Part shown: in pieces, positions 42,223-50,939 of the stretch
Position numbering within the stretch: the first letter of the stretch is position 1
Layout of the letters: every line of letters starts with the position of its first letter
Assembly: GCA_025210515.1 (NCBI GenBank)
Contig: JAOARM010000012.1
Location: 47,684 to 111,683 of the forward strand
Length of the DNA: 64,000 bases
Direction: 5' to 3'
From: Vallitalea sp.
GTDB taxonomy: Bacteria > Bacillota > Clostridia > Lachnospirales > Vallitaleaceae
The notes under the pieces: model-generated
Seen by the model: the letters and a program-made list of their open reading frames with translations, nothing else
Told to the model about the DNA's origin: nothing
Database searches by the model: none
Made by a program: the position numbers and the translations under genes

Positions 42223-44043
42223 ATGGATATATGCGATATGAATTATAAAGATAATGATCCGATTACAACAATTAATAAAATTAGAACTATACTTAATAGT
42301 AATGGAATACTTCCCGTAGAAGCTCTTTGGTTTACATCAATGGAAGGATATAATTCAGTACATATTAATATACCTAACACAAATATGTTTACAAATGGAA
42401 AGGGTATTAATTACGAATTAACACTAGCCAGTGGATATGGAGAATTTATGGAACGATTACAAAACCAATACTTGTATAAATATCAAATAGATTTTTCAAA
42501 TGATGTAGAAACATATAGAAACTTTTATTTTGCCCCAGATGAAAAATATTTCTCTACAGAAGACATTCTGCATAATTCTGATAGTGAATCTATATATATT
42601 CCTCCTATTGCAAAGAAAAGTCTAAGTTATGATTTTATAACTAAATGGAAGTCATTTAGTCCTACACATTCACAATCAGATATTTTAACTATTCCCTTCT
42701 ATGATGCTAATACGAAGAATATATCTTATGTACCATTAGCTGTCATAGAATTGTACTATAGTACAAATGGTATGTGTGCAGGTAATACTAGAGAAGAAGC
42801 TTTAGTACAAGGCATATCTGAAATAATGGAAAGATACGTTAATTATAAAATTTTAGAAGGTTCAATAATTCCACCAACAATTCCAGAGGAATACTTAAAA
42901 AATTTTCCACGACAATACGATATGATTCAAACATTTATGAAAACAAGTAACTATAAACTTATTGTTAAAGATTGTTCATTAAATGACGGATTTCCTGCGG
43001 TAGGTATAGTAGTAATTGATTCCCAACATCAAAAATATTTTTGGGGTCTTGGAGCTCATCCTGTTTTTGAAATAGCACTTGAGAGGACATTAACCGAGTT
43101 AATACAGGGTCATAACATCCATGATTTCAATCTTATGGATTTCTCTTCTCATAACAATTCACTTGATTCTACACTAAATAAAATGAAAGTGTTTAGAGAT
43201 GGTAGAGGGTATTACCCAACTAGCGTATTTTCTTGTGAATATAGCTATCAATTTAAGCCATTTCAAGATATGAGTAATAAAACAAATAGAGAGATGCTCA
43301 AATATTTACTTGACCTTCTAAAGCAAAAACAATACAATATCTTGGTTAGAGATGTATCTTTTATGGGATTTCCTAGTTTCCAGATAATTATTCCTTCTTT
43401 GACAGAAATCCTAACTGATGTAGATATTTATCTTGATAAAAAAATAGAAGAATTTGAGATAAGAAAAATTGTCAGAAATTTGAATGTTGCATCTTTTGAT
43501 GATCTTAATAAAATAATAAATCACTTGGAAGTATATGACTACACAGATAAAAATTCTCTTGCGGACCTAGTAGGCGTTCCTGTTAAATATTCTTTTCCTT
43601 GGCATGATATCAAAAAAAGTTTATTTCTTTGTGCTGCTTACTATAAAATGGGAAAACTTGAAGAATCTCATGATGCTATTGATAAATTTCTGAGAAATGA
43701 AAAACTGTTTATTGAAGAACTGGACGAGGAGAATGTAGCATGGTATAAGTGTATAAGAGACTATATTGGATTAAGTATTGACGGTTTAAATATAGATGAA
43801 ATAGAAAAATCTTTGGATATATTTTATGAGGATGATATTCTTCAAGATGTATTATCTTACATGGAAAATGCTAATAATATATTTGAACGATATAGTTCCT
43901 TGAATTGTTGGAATTGTAATGAATGTGATTTTAATGAACATTGCTTTTACCAAAACACCAAAAATATTGTTTTAACAATTAAAGATATATACTATAACAA
44001 TCAAATTAATCAATTGGTTAATAATAGCTTATTCTATGAATAG
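42223..44043 (+). CDS. YcaO-family enzyme with C-terminal Cys cluster
   Basis: 606 residues, start at 42223 after AAGGAGTGTTTTTCT. The YcaO fold covers about 30-400: GYGEFMERLQNQY near 67, then GMCAGNTREEALVQGISEIMERYVNYK near 185-210, which holds the ATP/Mg-binding glutamates, and GAHPVFEIALERTLTELIQG near 285. Residues 400-560 are helical, TPR-like. Near 565 lies CWNCNECDFNEHC, a CxxCxxCx5C set that could bind zinc or an Fe-S cluster. YcaO enzymes phosphorylate backbone amides to form azolines, thioamides or amidines. No partner E1-like or TfuA protein is visible, which fits stand-alone amidine- or thioamide-type chemistry. The substrate is probably the 31-residue peptide encoded upstream. 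Confidence 0.85.
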   Translation: MDICDMNYKDNDPITTINKIRTILNSNGILPVEALWFTSMEGYNSVHINIPNTNMFTNGKGINYELTLASGYGEFMERLQNQYLYKYQIDFSNDVETYRNFYFAPDEKYFSTEDILHNSDSESIYIPPIAKKSLSYDFITKWKSFSPTHSQSDILTIPFYDANTKNISYVPLAVIELYYSTNGMCAGNTREEALVQGISEIMERYVNYKILEGSIIPPTIPEEYLKNFPRQYDMIQTFMKTSNYKLIVKDCSLNDGFPAVGIVVIDSQHQKYFWGLGAHPVFEIALERTLTELIQGHNIHDFNLMDFSSHNNSLDSTLNKMKVFRDGRGYYPTSVFSCEYSYQFKPFQDMSNKTNREMLKYLLDLLKQKQYNILVRDVSFMGFPSFQIIIPSLTEILTDVDIYLDKKIEEFEIRKIVRNLNVASFDDLNKIINHLEVYDYTDKNSLADLVGVPVKYSFPWHDIKKSLFLCAAYYKMGKLEESHDAIDKFLRNEKLFIEELDEENVAWYKCIRDYIGLSIDGLNIDEIEKSLDIFYEDDILQDVLSYMENANNIFERYSSLNCWNCNECDFNEHCFYQNTKNIVLTIKDIYYNNQINQLVNNSLFYE

Positions 44044-44056
44044 ATTACTTCCAGCG

Positions 44057-44119
44057 TTCTCCATAGCAATAATCGATATGCAAGATGAATCTGATTTACA
44101 TATAGAAGAAATTATGTAA
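44057..44119 (+). pseudogene. Remnant of an HD-GYP gene 3' end
   Basis: Twenty codons and a stop read FSIAIIDMQDESDLHIEEIM. The intact HD-GYP protein encoded at 38691-39767 ends AIIDMQDEANLFIEEILK. Both the protein and the DNA (for example GATATGCAAGATGA) match, but with enough differences to be a diverged copy rather than a recent exact duplication. It has no start, and begins only 13 bp after the YcaO stop. It appears to be the tail of a second HD-GYP gene, left when the RiPP-like cluster was inserted or recombined here. Confidence 0.75.
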
Positions 44120-44190
44120 ATTAATTTCTATTACGAATTAGTTTTATTAATTTCTTTTATTAATTTTTTAATAAAAATTTAATTTTTTTG

Positions 44191-44219
44191 TTGAAATTAT
44201 ATAAAAAATGTACTATAAT
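44191..44219 (+). promoter_or_regulatory. Promoter of a probable small RNA
   Basis: TTGAAA, a 17-bp spacer and perfect TATAAT. There is no coding frame before the terminator at 44318-44346, about 100 bp downstream. Confidence 0.7.
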
Positions 44220-44225
44220 GAGAAT

Positions 44226-44350
44226 ATATGATTGTGTTGATTAACTCCTGCAAAGGAGCAATGCATATCATATACACTATATAACCCCTTATTAATTATT
44301 TATACTCCCCTCATCAAAATAACCACATGTTAACATGTGGTTATTTTATT
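44226..44350 (+). ncRNA. Candidate small RNA of about 125 nt
   Basis: The unit between the promoter above and an intrinsic terminator contains no ORF. Its 5' part folds into an interrupted hairpin: TATGAT/ATCATA outside, then CTCCT/AGGAG closed by a GCAA tetraloop. The middle is unpaired and pyrimidine-rich, with ACCCC and CTCCCCTC, resembling the C-rich target-binding motifs of Gram-positive sRNAs that occlude Shine-Dalgarno sequences. The 3' end is the terminator. A riboswitch for the malic-enzyme gene is less likely because about 170 bp and no further regulatory stem follow. Expression is untested. Confidence 0.5.
44318..44346 (+). terminator. Terminator of the candidate small RNA
   Basis: AAATAACCACATG and CATGTGGTTATTT form a perfect 13-bp stem with a TTAA loop, followed by TATTTATT. 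Confidence 0.85.
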
Positions 44351-44519
44351 TATATCTACATATTTTATCTATATTTCTAATATATTATTTTCACTAAACT
44401 ATTTTATATTCCATTATTCATAGTTTATTAAAGCTTGTAATATATCTCATTGTGTTATATCATAATCTCTAAAGGAATGAATTACTAATAAATTAAAATA
44501 TAATTAGGTGGTGTCTACA

Positions 44520-45668
44520 ATGAATCTAAAAGAAAAATCATTACAATTACATGAACAGTGGCAAGGAAAACTTGAACTAGTAGCTAAATCAAAAGTAAAT
44601 AACAAAGATGATTTGTCAATCGCTTACACTCCAGGAGTTGCAGAACCTTGTCGAATGATACATAAAAATAAACAAGATGTGTATAAATATACTTCTAAAG
44701 CTAATACAGTAGCTGTTATTTCTGATGGTACTGCTGTTCTTGGTCTAGGTGATATTGGTCCAGAAGCTGCTATGCCTGTAATGGAGGGAAAAGCTGTTTT
44801 GTTCAAAGAATTTGCTAATGTTAATGCTATACCAATCTGTTTAGATACTAAAGATACAGAAGAAATAATTAAGACTGTAACATATTTAGCTCCTACTTTT
44901 GGTGGAATTAACCTTGAAGATATTGCTGCCCCAAGATGTTTTGAAATAGAAGAAAAATTAAAAAAAACGTTGGATATTCCTGTATTTCATGATGATCAAC
45001 ATGGAACTGCTATTGTTGTATTGGCAGGTATAATTAATGCCTTAAAAATAGTTAATAAAAAACCTAATGAATGTAAAGTAGTTATTAATGGAGCAGGTTC
45101 AGCTGGTATAGCAATAGGGAAATTACTTTTTCATGAAGGATTTAATAATATTCTTATGTGTGATAAAGAAGGTATACTTTACAAAGAAGCATCATATATA
45201 AATTGGGCTCAGAAAGATATGGCTATTTTAACTAATCCAACAAGTATACAAGGCTCATTAGCTGATGCATTAATAAGCGCTGATATATTTATAGGTGTAT
45301 CTGCTCCTAATATCGTTACAAAAGAAATGGTAGCTTCAATGAATAAAGATGCTATTGTATTTGCTATGGCTAATCCTACTCCAGAAATTATGCCTAATCT
45401 AGCAAAAGAAGCTGGTGCAAAAGTTATTGGTACAGGAAGATCTGATTTTCCTAATCAAGTAAATAACGTTCTTGCTTTCCCAGGGATATTCAAAGGTGCT
45501 CTTGAATGTCGTGCCAAAGATATTACAGAGAAGATGAAATTAGCTGCTGCATATGCTATAGCTTCTATGGTACCTGATAGCGAAATAAACGAAGATAATA
45601 TACTACCTAAGCCTTTTGATGAAGGTATTGCAGATAAAGTAGCTGAAGCTGTAAAGAATGCTTTATAA
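44520..45668 (+). CDS. Malic enzyme, NAD(P)-dependent
   Basis: The ATG at 44520 follows TTAGGTGGTG; the GTG at 44508 lies in the ribosome site. 382 residues, the short bacterial form. Landmarks: SIAYTPGVAEPCRMI near 35, LGLGDIGPEAAMPVMEGKAVLFK near 75-97, NLEDIAAPRCFEIE near 130, VFHDDQHGTAIVVLAGI near 153 and the nucleotide-binding INGAGSAGIAIGKLL near 185. It oxidatively decarboxylates malate to pyruvate and CO2. Cofactor preference cannot be assigned by eye. It is probably monocistronic; no strong terminator is seen before the next gene. Confidence 0.93.
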   Translation: MNLKEKSLQLHEQWQGKLELVAKSKVNNKDDLSIAYTPGVAEPCRMIHKNKQDVYKYTSKANTVAVISDGTAVLGLGDIGPEAAMPVMEGKAVLFKEFANVNAIPICLDTKDTEEIIKTVTYLAPTFGGINLEDIAAPRCFEIEEKLKKTLDIPVFHDDQHGTAIVVLAGIINALKIVNKKPNECKVVINGAGSAGIAIGKLLFHEGFNNILMCDKEGILYKEASYINWAQKDMAILTNPTSIQGSLADALISADIFIGVSAPNIVTKEMVASMNKDAIVFAMANPTPEIMPNLAKEAGAKVIGTGRSDFPNQVNNVLAFPGIFKGALECRAKDITEKMKLAAAYAIASMVPDSEINEDNILPKPFDEGIADKVAEAVKNAL

Positions 45669-45795
45669 ACATTTTTTTTAACAAAATTTTTTTAAAGTGG
45701 TTTTTTTTGTTTGTTTATTAAACTCATTAAAGCATATATTATTATATATACGAGAAGATATTAATAAATATATGTTGAAATAAAGGGTGAGTTAA

Positions 45796-46209
45796 TTGAC
45801 TATAATAAGCGAAAATGAACTTGAAAATAAACTCAATCAATTTAGAGATGTTCTTATTAACTATGACTATTCAGAAATAGAAAATGTGATTTTCTTTGAT
45901 ATAAATTCTCTTAATCATTACATTGAAAATTATAAAGAAAATCCTTTTGAAAAACAATACGATGCTATAGAAAATATACTAAATAGTATATATCCATACT
46001 TACCAGGAAGTTTGCCAAGTGATACTATTAATCTAATATCAAAAATTATTAACGTTAAAAGTCAAGATGAAGAATTAATTAAGCAAAATGTGTTGTTTAA
46101 TATAAAATTAGATTTTATAGAAATGGTAAAAGATATCTCAACAGAACAAGAATGGAATGATCTAGTAGAATTATGTAAAAAAATAAGATATTCTAAAACA
46201 CTGGTTTAA
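45796..46209 (+). CDS. Uncharacterised protein, 137 residues
   Basis: A TTG start at 45796 follows AAAGGGTGAGTTAA. The product is acidic and mostly helical, with no membrane span or signal. It starts with a first helix (ENELENKLNQFRDVLINYDYSEIENVIFF); there is IENILNSIYPYLPGSLPSDTINLIS in the middle and EQEWNDLVELCKKIRYSK at the end. I do not recognise a family. It is followed at 57 bp by a radical SAM gene on the same strand and may be cotranscribed with it. The codon use and AT content match the neighbours. Confidence 0.65.
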   Translation: MTIISENELENKLNQFRDVLINYDYSEIENVIFFDINSLNHYIENYKENPFEKQYDAIENILNSIYPYLPGSLPSDTINLISKIINVKSQDEELIKQNVLFNIKLDFIEMVKDISTEQEWNDLVELCKKIRYSKTLV

Positions 46210-46266
46210 AATACGTTTTTTGGATAATTAATTTTGATTTAATTAACTAGGGAAGGAAATTATATT

Positions 46267-47190
46267 ATGACTAAATGGGGCGATAAACCATATTATTCAT
46301 TGAATTACTATTTACAACAATTATATGGAGAAAAAGTATATAAAATCGCTATAGATGGTGGCTTTACATGTCCAAATAGAGATGGAAAAATTGATACTAG
46401 AGGTTGTATCTTTTGTAGCAGTGGTGGTTCTGGAGATTTTGCTTCATCTGCTTCTTTATGTGTATATGACCAAATCGAGGAAGGAAAGAAGAGATTAGCT
46501 AATAAGAAATCTGGAAATAAGTATATTGCATATTTCCAAGCTTATACTAATACTTATGCTTCTCTAGATCACTTAAAAAGAGTATACAGTGAAGCAATTT
46601 CTCATGAAGATATTGTTGGTTTGTCTATAGCTACTCGTCCTGATTGTATAGATGATAATATAATTAATCTATTATCTTCTCTTAACTTACATAAAAAAGT
46701 TTGGGTAGAATTAGGATTACAGACTATGCACTCATCTTCTGCTAAATTTATTCGTCGAGGTTATGATTTAGATTGCTTTGAAAATGCATTAGACAAACTA
46801 AATAAAGCTAATATTGATGTAGTAGTGCATCTTATTCTTGGACTACCTCACGAAACTAAGGAAGATATTCTCAAGACAATAAAATATACATCAAGTAAAA
46901 ATATACATGGATTAAAATTACAACTACTCCATATACTAAAAGGCACGGATTTAGCAACTTATTATCAAAACAATCCATTTCATATATTAACTATGGATGA
47001 ATATATTGATTTATTAATTTCATGTATTGAATTAATTCCCCCTAATATTGTTCTTCATAGAATTACTGGTGATGGCCCTAAGAAATTATTATTGCATCCT
47101 TTATGGAGTGGAAATAAAAAAGTTGTTCTTAACAGTATTATGAAGCAGTTTAAAACAAGGAATACTTGGCAAGGTAAAAAAAGTGATTAA
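46267..47190 (+). CDS. Radical SAM protein, TIGR01212/YhcC family
   Basis: 307 residues, start at 46267 after GGGAAGGAAATTATATT. KWGDKPYYSLNYYLQQLYGEKVYKIAIDGGFTCPNRDG is the family's N-terminal block. The Fe-S cluster cysteines are spaced as in this family, in FTCPNRDGKIDTRGCIFC (about residues 34-52). VHLILGLPHETKEDI near 195 and KLQLLHILKGTDLA near 218 follow the usual barrel. The proteins are SAM-dependent radical enzymes of undetermined substrate; a tRNA or metabolite modification role has been suggested for relatives. The length is normal. Confidence 0.9.
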   Translation: MTKWGDKPYYSLNYYLQQLYGEKVYKIAIDGGFTCPNRDGKIDTRGCIFCSSGGSGDFASSASLCVYDQIEEGKKRLANKKSGNKYIAYFQAYTNTYASLDHLKRVYSEAISHEDIVGLSIATRPDCIDDNIINLLSSLNLHKKVWVELGLQTMHSSSAKFIRRGYDLDCFENALDKLNKANIDVVVHLILGLPHETKEDILKTIKYTSSKNIHGLKLQLLHILKGTDLATYYQNNPFHILTMDEYIDLLISCIELIPPNIVLHRITGDGPKKLLLHPLWSGNKKVVLNSIMKQFKTRNTWQGKKSD

Positions 47191-47298
47191 GTCATTATAT
47201 ATTAATATTAATTTATTTCAATTATCCTCTTGTTTATTTTTCTATTTTAATATAAAATAGTTATTAAGTTAACAATATACAGTATCAATGTCTATGTC

Positions 47299-47318
47299 AA
47301 CCACAATATATTGTGGTT
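47299..47318. promoter_or_regulatory. Perfect 20-bp palindrome upstream of the DUF4364 gene
   Basis: AACCACAATATATTGTGGTT lies 20 bp before the start codon of a winged-helix protein gene and just upstream of its AGGAGG site. It could be an operator, possibly for the adjacent protein, or a hairpin in the leader. Confidence 0.45.
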
Positions 47319-47337
47319 AGAGTAATAGGAGGTTTTT

Positions 47338-47862
47338 ATGAAAGGTTCTAATCATGAATTAAGTGTTAATAAATTAATGATTTTATATATGATTGATAAA
47401 TTGGATTTACCAATGTCTTACACACAGATTTCTGAGTTTATATTAGCTCATGATTATACTAATTACTTTTCTCTACAGCAATATTTTTCAGAACTAGTTG
47501 AAACCAATTTATTAGTAACTAAGATGATAAACCATTCAACTAAATATACTATAACTAATAATGGGAAAAAAACTTTAGAGTATTTTGAGAACCGTATTCC
47601 AGATAGTACAAAAGAAGAAATACTAAAATATCTAAAAGATAAAAAACTAGAATTAAAAAATGACTTTGAAATAACAGTAGATTATTATCCTAAGAAAAAT
47701 GGGGATTATATAGTTAATTGTATTGCAAAAGAAAAAAATGATTTATTACTAGATCTAAAATTAAATGTTGTTTCAAAAGATTATGCTCTTAAAATATGTG
47801 ATAATTGGAAGAAAAATCCACATAAAATATATAGTAAACTTCTTAATGAATTACTAAAATAA
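47338..47862 (+). CDS. DUF4364 family winged-helix protein
   Basis: 174 residues, start after AATAGGAGGTTTTT. NKLMILYMIDKLDLPMSYTQISEFILAHDYTNYFSLQQYFSELVE (about 10-55) is the helix-turn-helix front of DUF4364. It is followed by YTITNNGKKTLEYFENRIP (wing) and a C-terminal alpha/beta domain ending IYSKLLNELLK. The family is restricted to clostridia and presumed to be transcriptional regulators. A perfect palindrome lies just upstream, a possible own operator. The gene ends in a strong bidirectional terminator shared with ysxC. Confidence 0.88.
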   Translation: MKGSNHELSVNKLMILYMIDKLDLPMSYTQISEFILAHDYTNYFSLQQYFSELVETNLLVTKMINHSTKYTITNNGKKTLEYFENRIPDSTKEEILKYLKDKKLELKNDFEITVDYYPKKNGDYIVNCIAKEKNDLLLDLKLNVVSKDYALKICDNWKKNPHKIYSKLLNELLK

Positions 47863-47887
47863 TTTTCATACTAAATTATTGCTGGTT

Positions 47888-47920
47888 AAAGGGGCTGTCT
47901 TATAAAACAGCCCCTTTTTT
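47888..47920. terminator. Bidirectional terminator between DUF4364 and ysxC
   Basis: AAAGGGGCTGT and ACAGCCCCTTT form an 11-bp stem with an 8-base loop and A/T runs at both ends. Confidence 0.95.
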
Positions 47921-47924
47921 ATCT

Positions 47925-48506
47925 TTATATTAGTTCATCAAGTATTTCCCACAATTTATCTTTTCCTTGTTTTGTAACTGCTGAAAATGGAATAATTGTA
48001 TTTCTATCTTTAATATTAAATGCTTTTTTTATTACACTTACATGTTTCTCAACTTGACTTCTTTTAAGTTTATCTAGTTTTGTAGCAATAACTAGTGGTT
48101 GAAACCCATTATAAGTAATCCAATCATACAACATCTTATCGTTATTATTAGGTTCATGTCTAATATCTACTAAGAGTATTATTTGTTTTAACTGCATTCT
48201 TTTATTTAGATAGCTCTCAATAAATTTTCCCCAACGCTCTCTTTCTTTTTTGGAAACTTTTGCATAACCATAACCTGGTAAGTCTACAAAATATAATGCA
48301 TCTTCCACATTATAGAAATTAATTGTTTGTGTTTTACCTGGCTGAGATGATGTTCTTGCATAAGATTTTCTATTAATTAAAGCATTAATTAAAGAAGATT
48401 TTCCTACATTTGATTTTCCAGCAAAAGCAATTTCTATTAAACCTGTATCTGGAAATTGCTTCTCATTTCCTGCAACTATATCAAGATTAACATTATTTAC
48501 ATTCAT
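47925..48506 (-). CDS. ysxC: Ribosome-biogenesis GTPase YsxC/EngB
   Basis: 193 residues, normal. The GTPase motifs are G1 GKSNVGKSSLINAL near 31, G3 DLPGYGYAKVSKKERERWG near 75, G4 ATKLDKL near 142 and G5-like FSAVTKQGKDKLW near 175. EngB acts in assembly of the 50S subunit. It follows lon directly (39 bp gap), the usual clostridial clpX-lon-ysxC order. The start at 48506 follows AGAAAGGAGACAAAAC. Confidence 0.95.
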   Translation of the reverse strand: MNVNNVNLDIVAGNEKQFPDTGLIEIAFAGKSNVGKSSLINALINRKSYARTSSQPGKTQTINFYNVEDALYFVDLPGYGYAKVSKKERERWGKFIESYLNKRMQLKQIILLVDIRHEPNNNDKMLYDWITYNGFQPLVIATKLDKLKRSQVEKHVSVIKKAFNIKDRNTIIPFSAVTKQGKDKLWEILDELI

Positions 48507-48545
48507 GTTTTGTCTCCTTTCTAGTATAATTTTTTTAATTCCTAA

Positions 48546-50864
48546 TTAGCTAATTATGGCTTCTTCTATAACTTTATCCATATTACTTACATATACGATA
48601 TCTAAGCCTTTTAATATCTCTTTGTCAACTTCTGACATATCTTTCAAATTATCTTGTGGAATTAGTACTTTAGTTATTCCAGCTCTCTTGGCAGCTAGTA
48701 ACTTCTCTTTTAATCCACCTATAGGAAGAACTCTACCTCTTAATGTAATTTCACCTGTCATACCAATATCATTTTTAACCGATTTATTAGTTAATGCAGA
48801 TATCATTGCTGTCGCCATAGTTATACCCGCTGATGGACCATCTTTTGGGACTGCTCCTTCTGGTATATGAATATGAATATCAACTTTGTTATAAAAGTCT
48901 TCATCAATTCCTAATTCTTTTGTTCTTGATCTTATATAACTTATACCTGCTCTAGCAGATTCTTTCATAACATCACCAAGTTGACCAGTCAATTCGAATT
49001 TTCCAGAACCTTTCATAGTGTTAACTTCAATTGAAAGAGTATCTCCTCCAACGGCTGTCCAAGCCAATCCTCTTACTACTCCCACCTGTGATTTATCAGC
49101 GATTTTATCATAATTATATATTGGAACTCCTAAATATTTCTTGATATTTTGTTCTGTTATTTTTACAGATGACTTTTCTTTAGTTAGTACTTCTTTGGCT
49201 ACTTTTCTACATATTTCACCTATTTTTCTTTCTAAGTTTCTAACCCCTGCTTCTTTTGTATAAGAATTAATAAGGTGTTTTAAGGCATTATTACTAATTG
49301 ATAGTTCTTCTTCTTTTAATCCATGTTTTTCTATTTGTTTTGGTATTAGATGCTCTTTAGCAATATGCATTTTTTCATTTTCAGTGTAACTTGTTACTGG
49401 AATAAGTTCTAATCTATCAAGTAATGGTTTGGGGATTGTCTGAACAGAATTAGCAGTTGCAATAAATAGAACATCTGATAAGTCTACTGATAATTCAACA
49501 TAGTGATCTCTAAATTTATTATTTTGCTCTGCATCAAGAACTTCAAGTAAAGCCGCTGATGGATCACCTTTAAAATCTGAACTCATCTTATCAATCTCAT
49601 CAAATAACATTAAAGCATTACTTGATCCTGCATTTTTAAGACCATTTACTATACGTCCAGGCATTGCACCTATATATGTTTTTCTATGTCCTCTTATTTC
49701 TGCTTCATCTCTTACTCCACCTAATGAAATTCTGACATATTTTCTATTTAGTGCAGTAGCTATAGATTTGGCAATTGAAGTTTTACCAGTTCCTGGAGGA
49801 CCAACAAGACATATAATTGGGCTATCTGTTTTAGAAGATAGTTTTCTTACTGCCAAATGTTCAAGTACTCTTTCTTTTACTTTTTTTAGCCCATAATGAT
49901 CTGTGTTAAGTATTTCTTCTGCCTTAATAATATCTGTTGATTCTTTTGTTTTTTTGTTCCATGGTAATTCAAGAAGACATTCTATATAATTTCTTACTAC
50001 TACACCTTCTGATGAGCCACTAGGAATCTTTTTAATTCTTTCTATTTCTTTTTCTAACTTATTCTTCACTTCTTTTGATGCTTTCAGCTTTTTAAGCTTG
50101 TTCAAGTAATTTTCAACTTCTTCTGCTATACCATATTTATCGCCTAACTCATTTTGAATAACTTTCATTTGTTCTCTAAGAAAATATTCTTTTTGATTCT
50201 TGTCTATTTTTTCTTTAACTTGAACTTGAATATCTTTCTTAATTATACTAAGTTCTATCTCACTTTTTAATATTGCTATTGTTATTTTAAGTCTCTCTAC
50301 TGGATCAATTTGTGAAAGAATTTTTTGTTTACTTTCAAGAGGTATGTTAACATTAGATGCAATACTATCTGCCAATTTACTAATATCATTAATACCAAGC
50401 ATATTTTTAATTGTTTCTATAGAGTATTGTGGATTAACTTTAGAATATTCTTCTAGATATTCAAACGTAGTTCTAAGAAGTGCTTGTTCTTCTTCCTCAG
50501 TTATGTTTATTTCTTCACTATCATGTTTTTCTAGTTTTGCCATTAAATATGGCTCTTCACTAATTATATCTACAATCTGTGCACGATATATACCTTCAAC
50601 TAATACTCTAATTATATTACCTGGAAGTTTAATTAATTGTTTAATTTTTGATATTGTTCCAATATCATATATATTATTAATCTCAATTTCTTCATCTTTT
50701 GCATCTTTCTGAGCAACTAGAAATATTAATTGATTGTCTGTCATAGCTTCTTCCAAAGCATTAATTGATTTTTTTCTCTTCACATCAAAATGAATAATCA
50801 TACCAGGTAATACATTAATGCCTCTTAGGGCTAACAAAGGAATTTCAATTATATTATCTCCCAT
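48546..50864 (-). CDS. lon: ATP-dependent protease Lon
   Basis: 772 residues, typical LonA. The N-terminal substrate-recognition domain is 1-200 (IPLLALRGINVLPGMIIHFDVKRK), and a helical bundle runs to 300. The AAA+ domain has Walker A CLVGPPGTGKTSIAKSIA near 350 and Walker B NALMLFDEIDKMSSD near 415. The protease domain shows PEGAVPKDGPSAGITMATAMISAL near 670, with the catalytic serine, and GLKEKLLAAKRAG for the lysine. It degrades misfolded and regulatory proteins in the cytosol. It is 75 bp downstream of clpX, across a terminator hairpin, so may have its own promoter. Confidence 0.96.
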   Translation of the reverse strand: MGDNIIEIPLLALRGINVLPGMIIHFDVKRKKSINALEEAMTDNQLIFLVAQKDAKDEEIEINNIYDIGTISKIKQLIKLPGNIIRVLVEGIYRAQIVDIISEEPYLMAKLEKHDSEEINITEEEEQALLRTTFEYLEEYSKVNPQYSIETIKNMLGINDISKLADSIASNVNIPLESKQKILSQIDPVERLKITIAILKSEIELSIIKKDIQVQVKEKIDKNQKEYFLREQMKVIQNELGDKYGIAEEVENYLNKLKKLKASKEVKNKLEKEIERIKKIPSGSSEGVVVRNYIECLLELPWNKKTKESTDIIKAEEILNTDHYGLKKVKERVLEHLAVRKLSSKTDSPIICLVGPPGTGKTSIAKSIATALNRKYVRISLGGVRDEAEIRGHRKTYIGAMPGRIVNGLKNAGSSNALMLFDEIDKMSSDFKGDPSAALLEVLDAEQNNKFRDHYVELSVDLSDVLFIATANSVQTIPKPLLDRLELIPVTSYTENEKMHIAKEHLIPKQIEKHGLKEEELSISNNALKHLINSYTKEAGVRNLERKIGEICRKVAKEVLTKEKSSVKITEQNIKKYLGVPIYNYDKIADKSQVGVVRGLAWTAVGGDTLSIEVNTMKGSGKFELTGQLGDVMKESARAGISYIRSRTKELGIDEDFYNKVDIHIHIPEGAVPKDGPSAGITMATAMISALTNKSVKNDIGMTGEITLRGRVLPIGGLKEKLLAAKRAGITKVLIPQDNLKDMSEVDKEILKGLDIVYVSNMDKVIEEAIIS

Positions 50865-50888
50865 ATTTATGTAACCTCTTTTCTGTTA

Positions 50889-50920
50889 TAAAAATCCCCC
50901 TACTAAAGCAGGGGGGTTTT
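50889..50920 (-). terminator. Terminator after clpX
   Basis: On the minus strand ACCCCCCTG/TAGGGGG-type stem AAAACCCCCCT...AGGGGGATTTTT with an 8-base loop, followed by T-rich sequence. It lies 20 bp past the clpX stop. Confidence 0.9.
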
Positions 50921-50939
50921 ATGCTAGGACATTACATTC

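Noticed and set aside
40167..44043. Lasso-peptide cluster
   Set aside because: An AsnB homologue is present, but there is no B1/B2 leader-binding protein or protease, and the peptide tail lacks the required Gly-to-Asp/Glu ring spacing.
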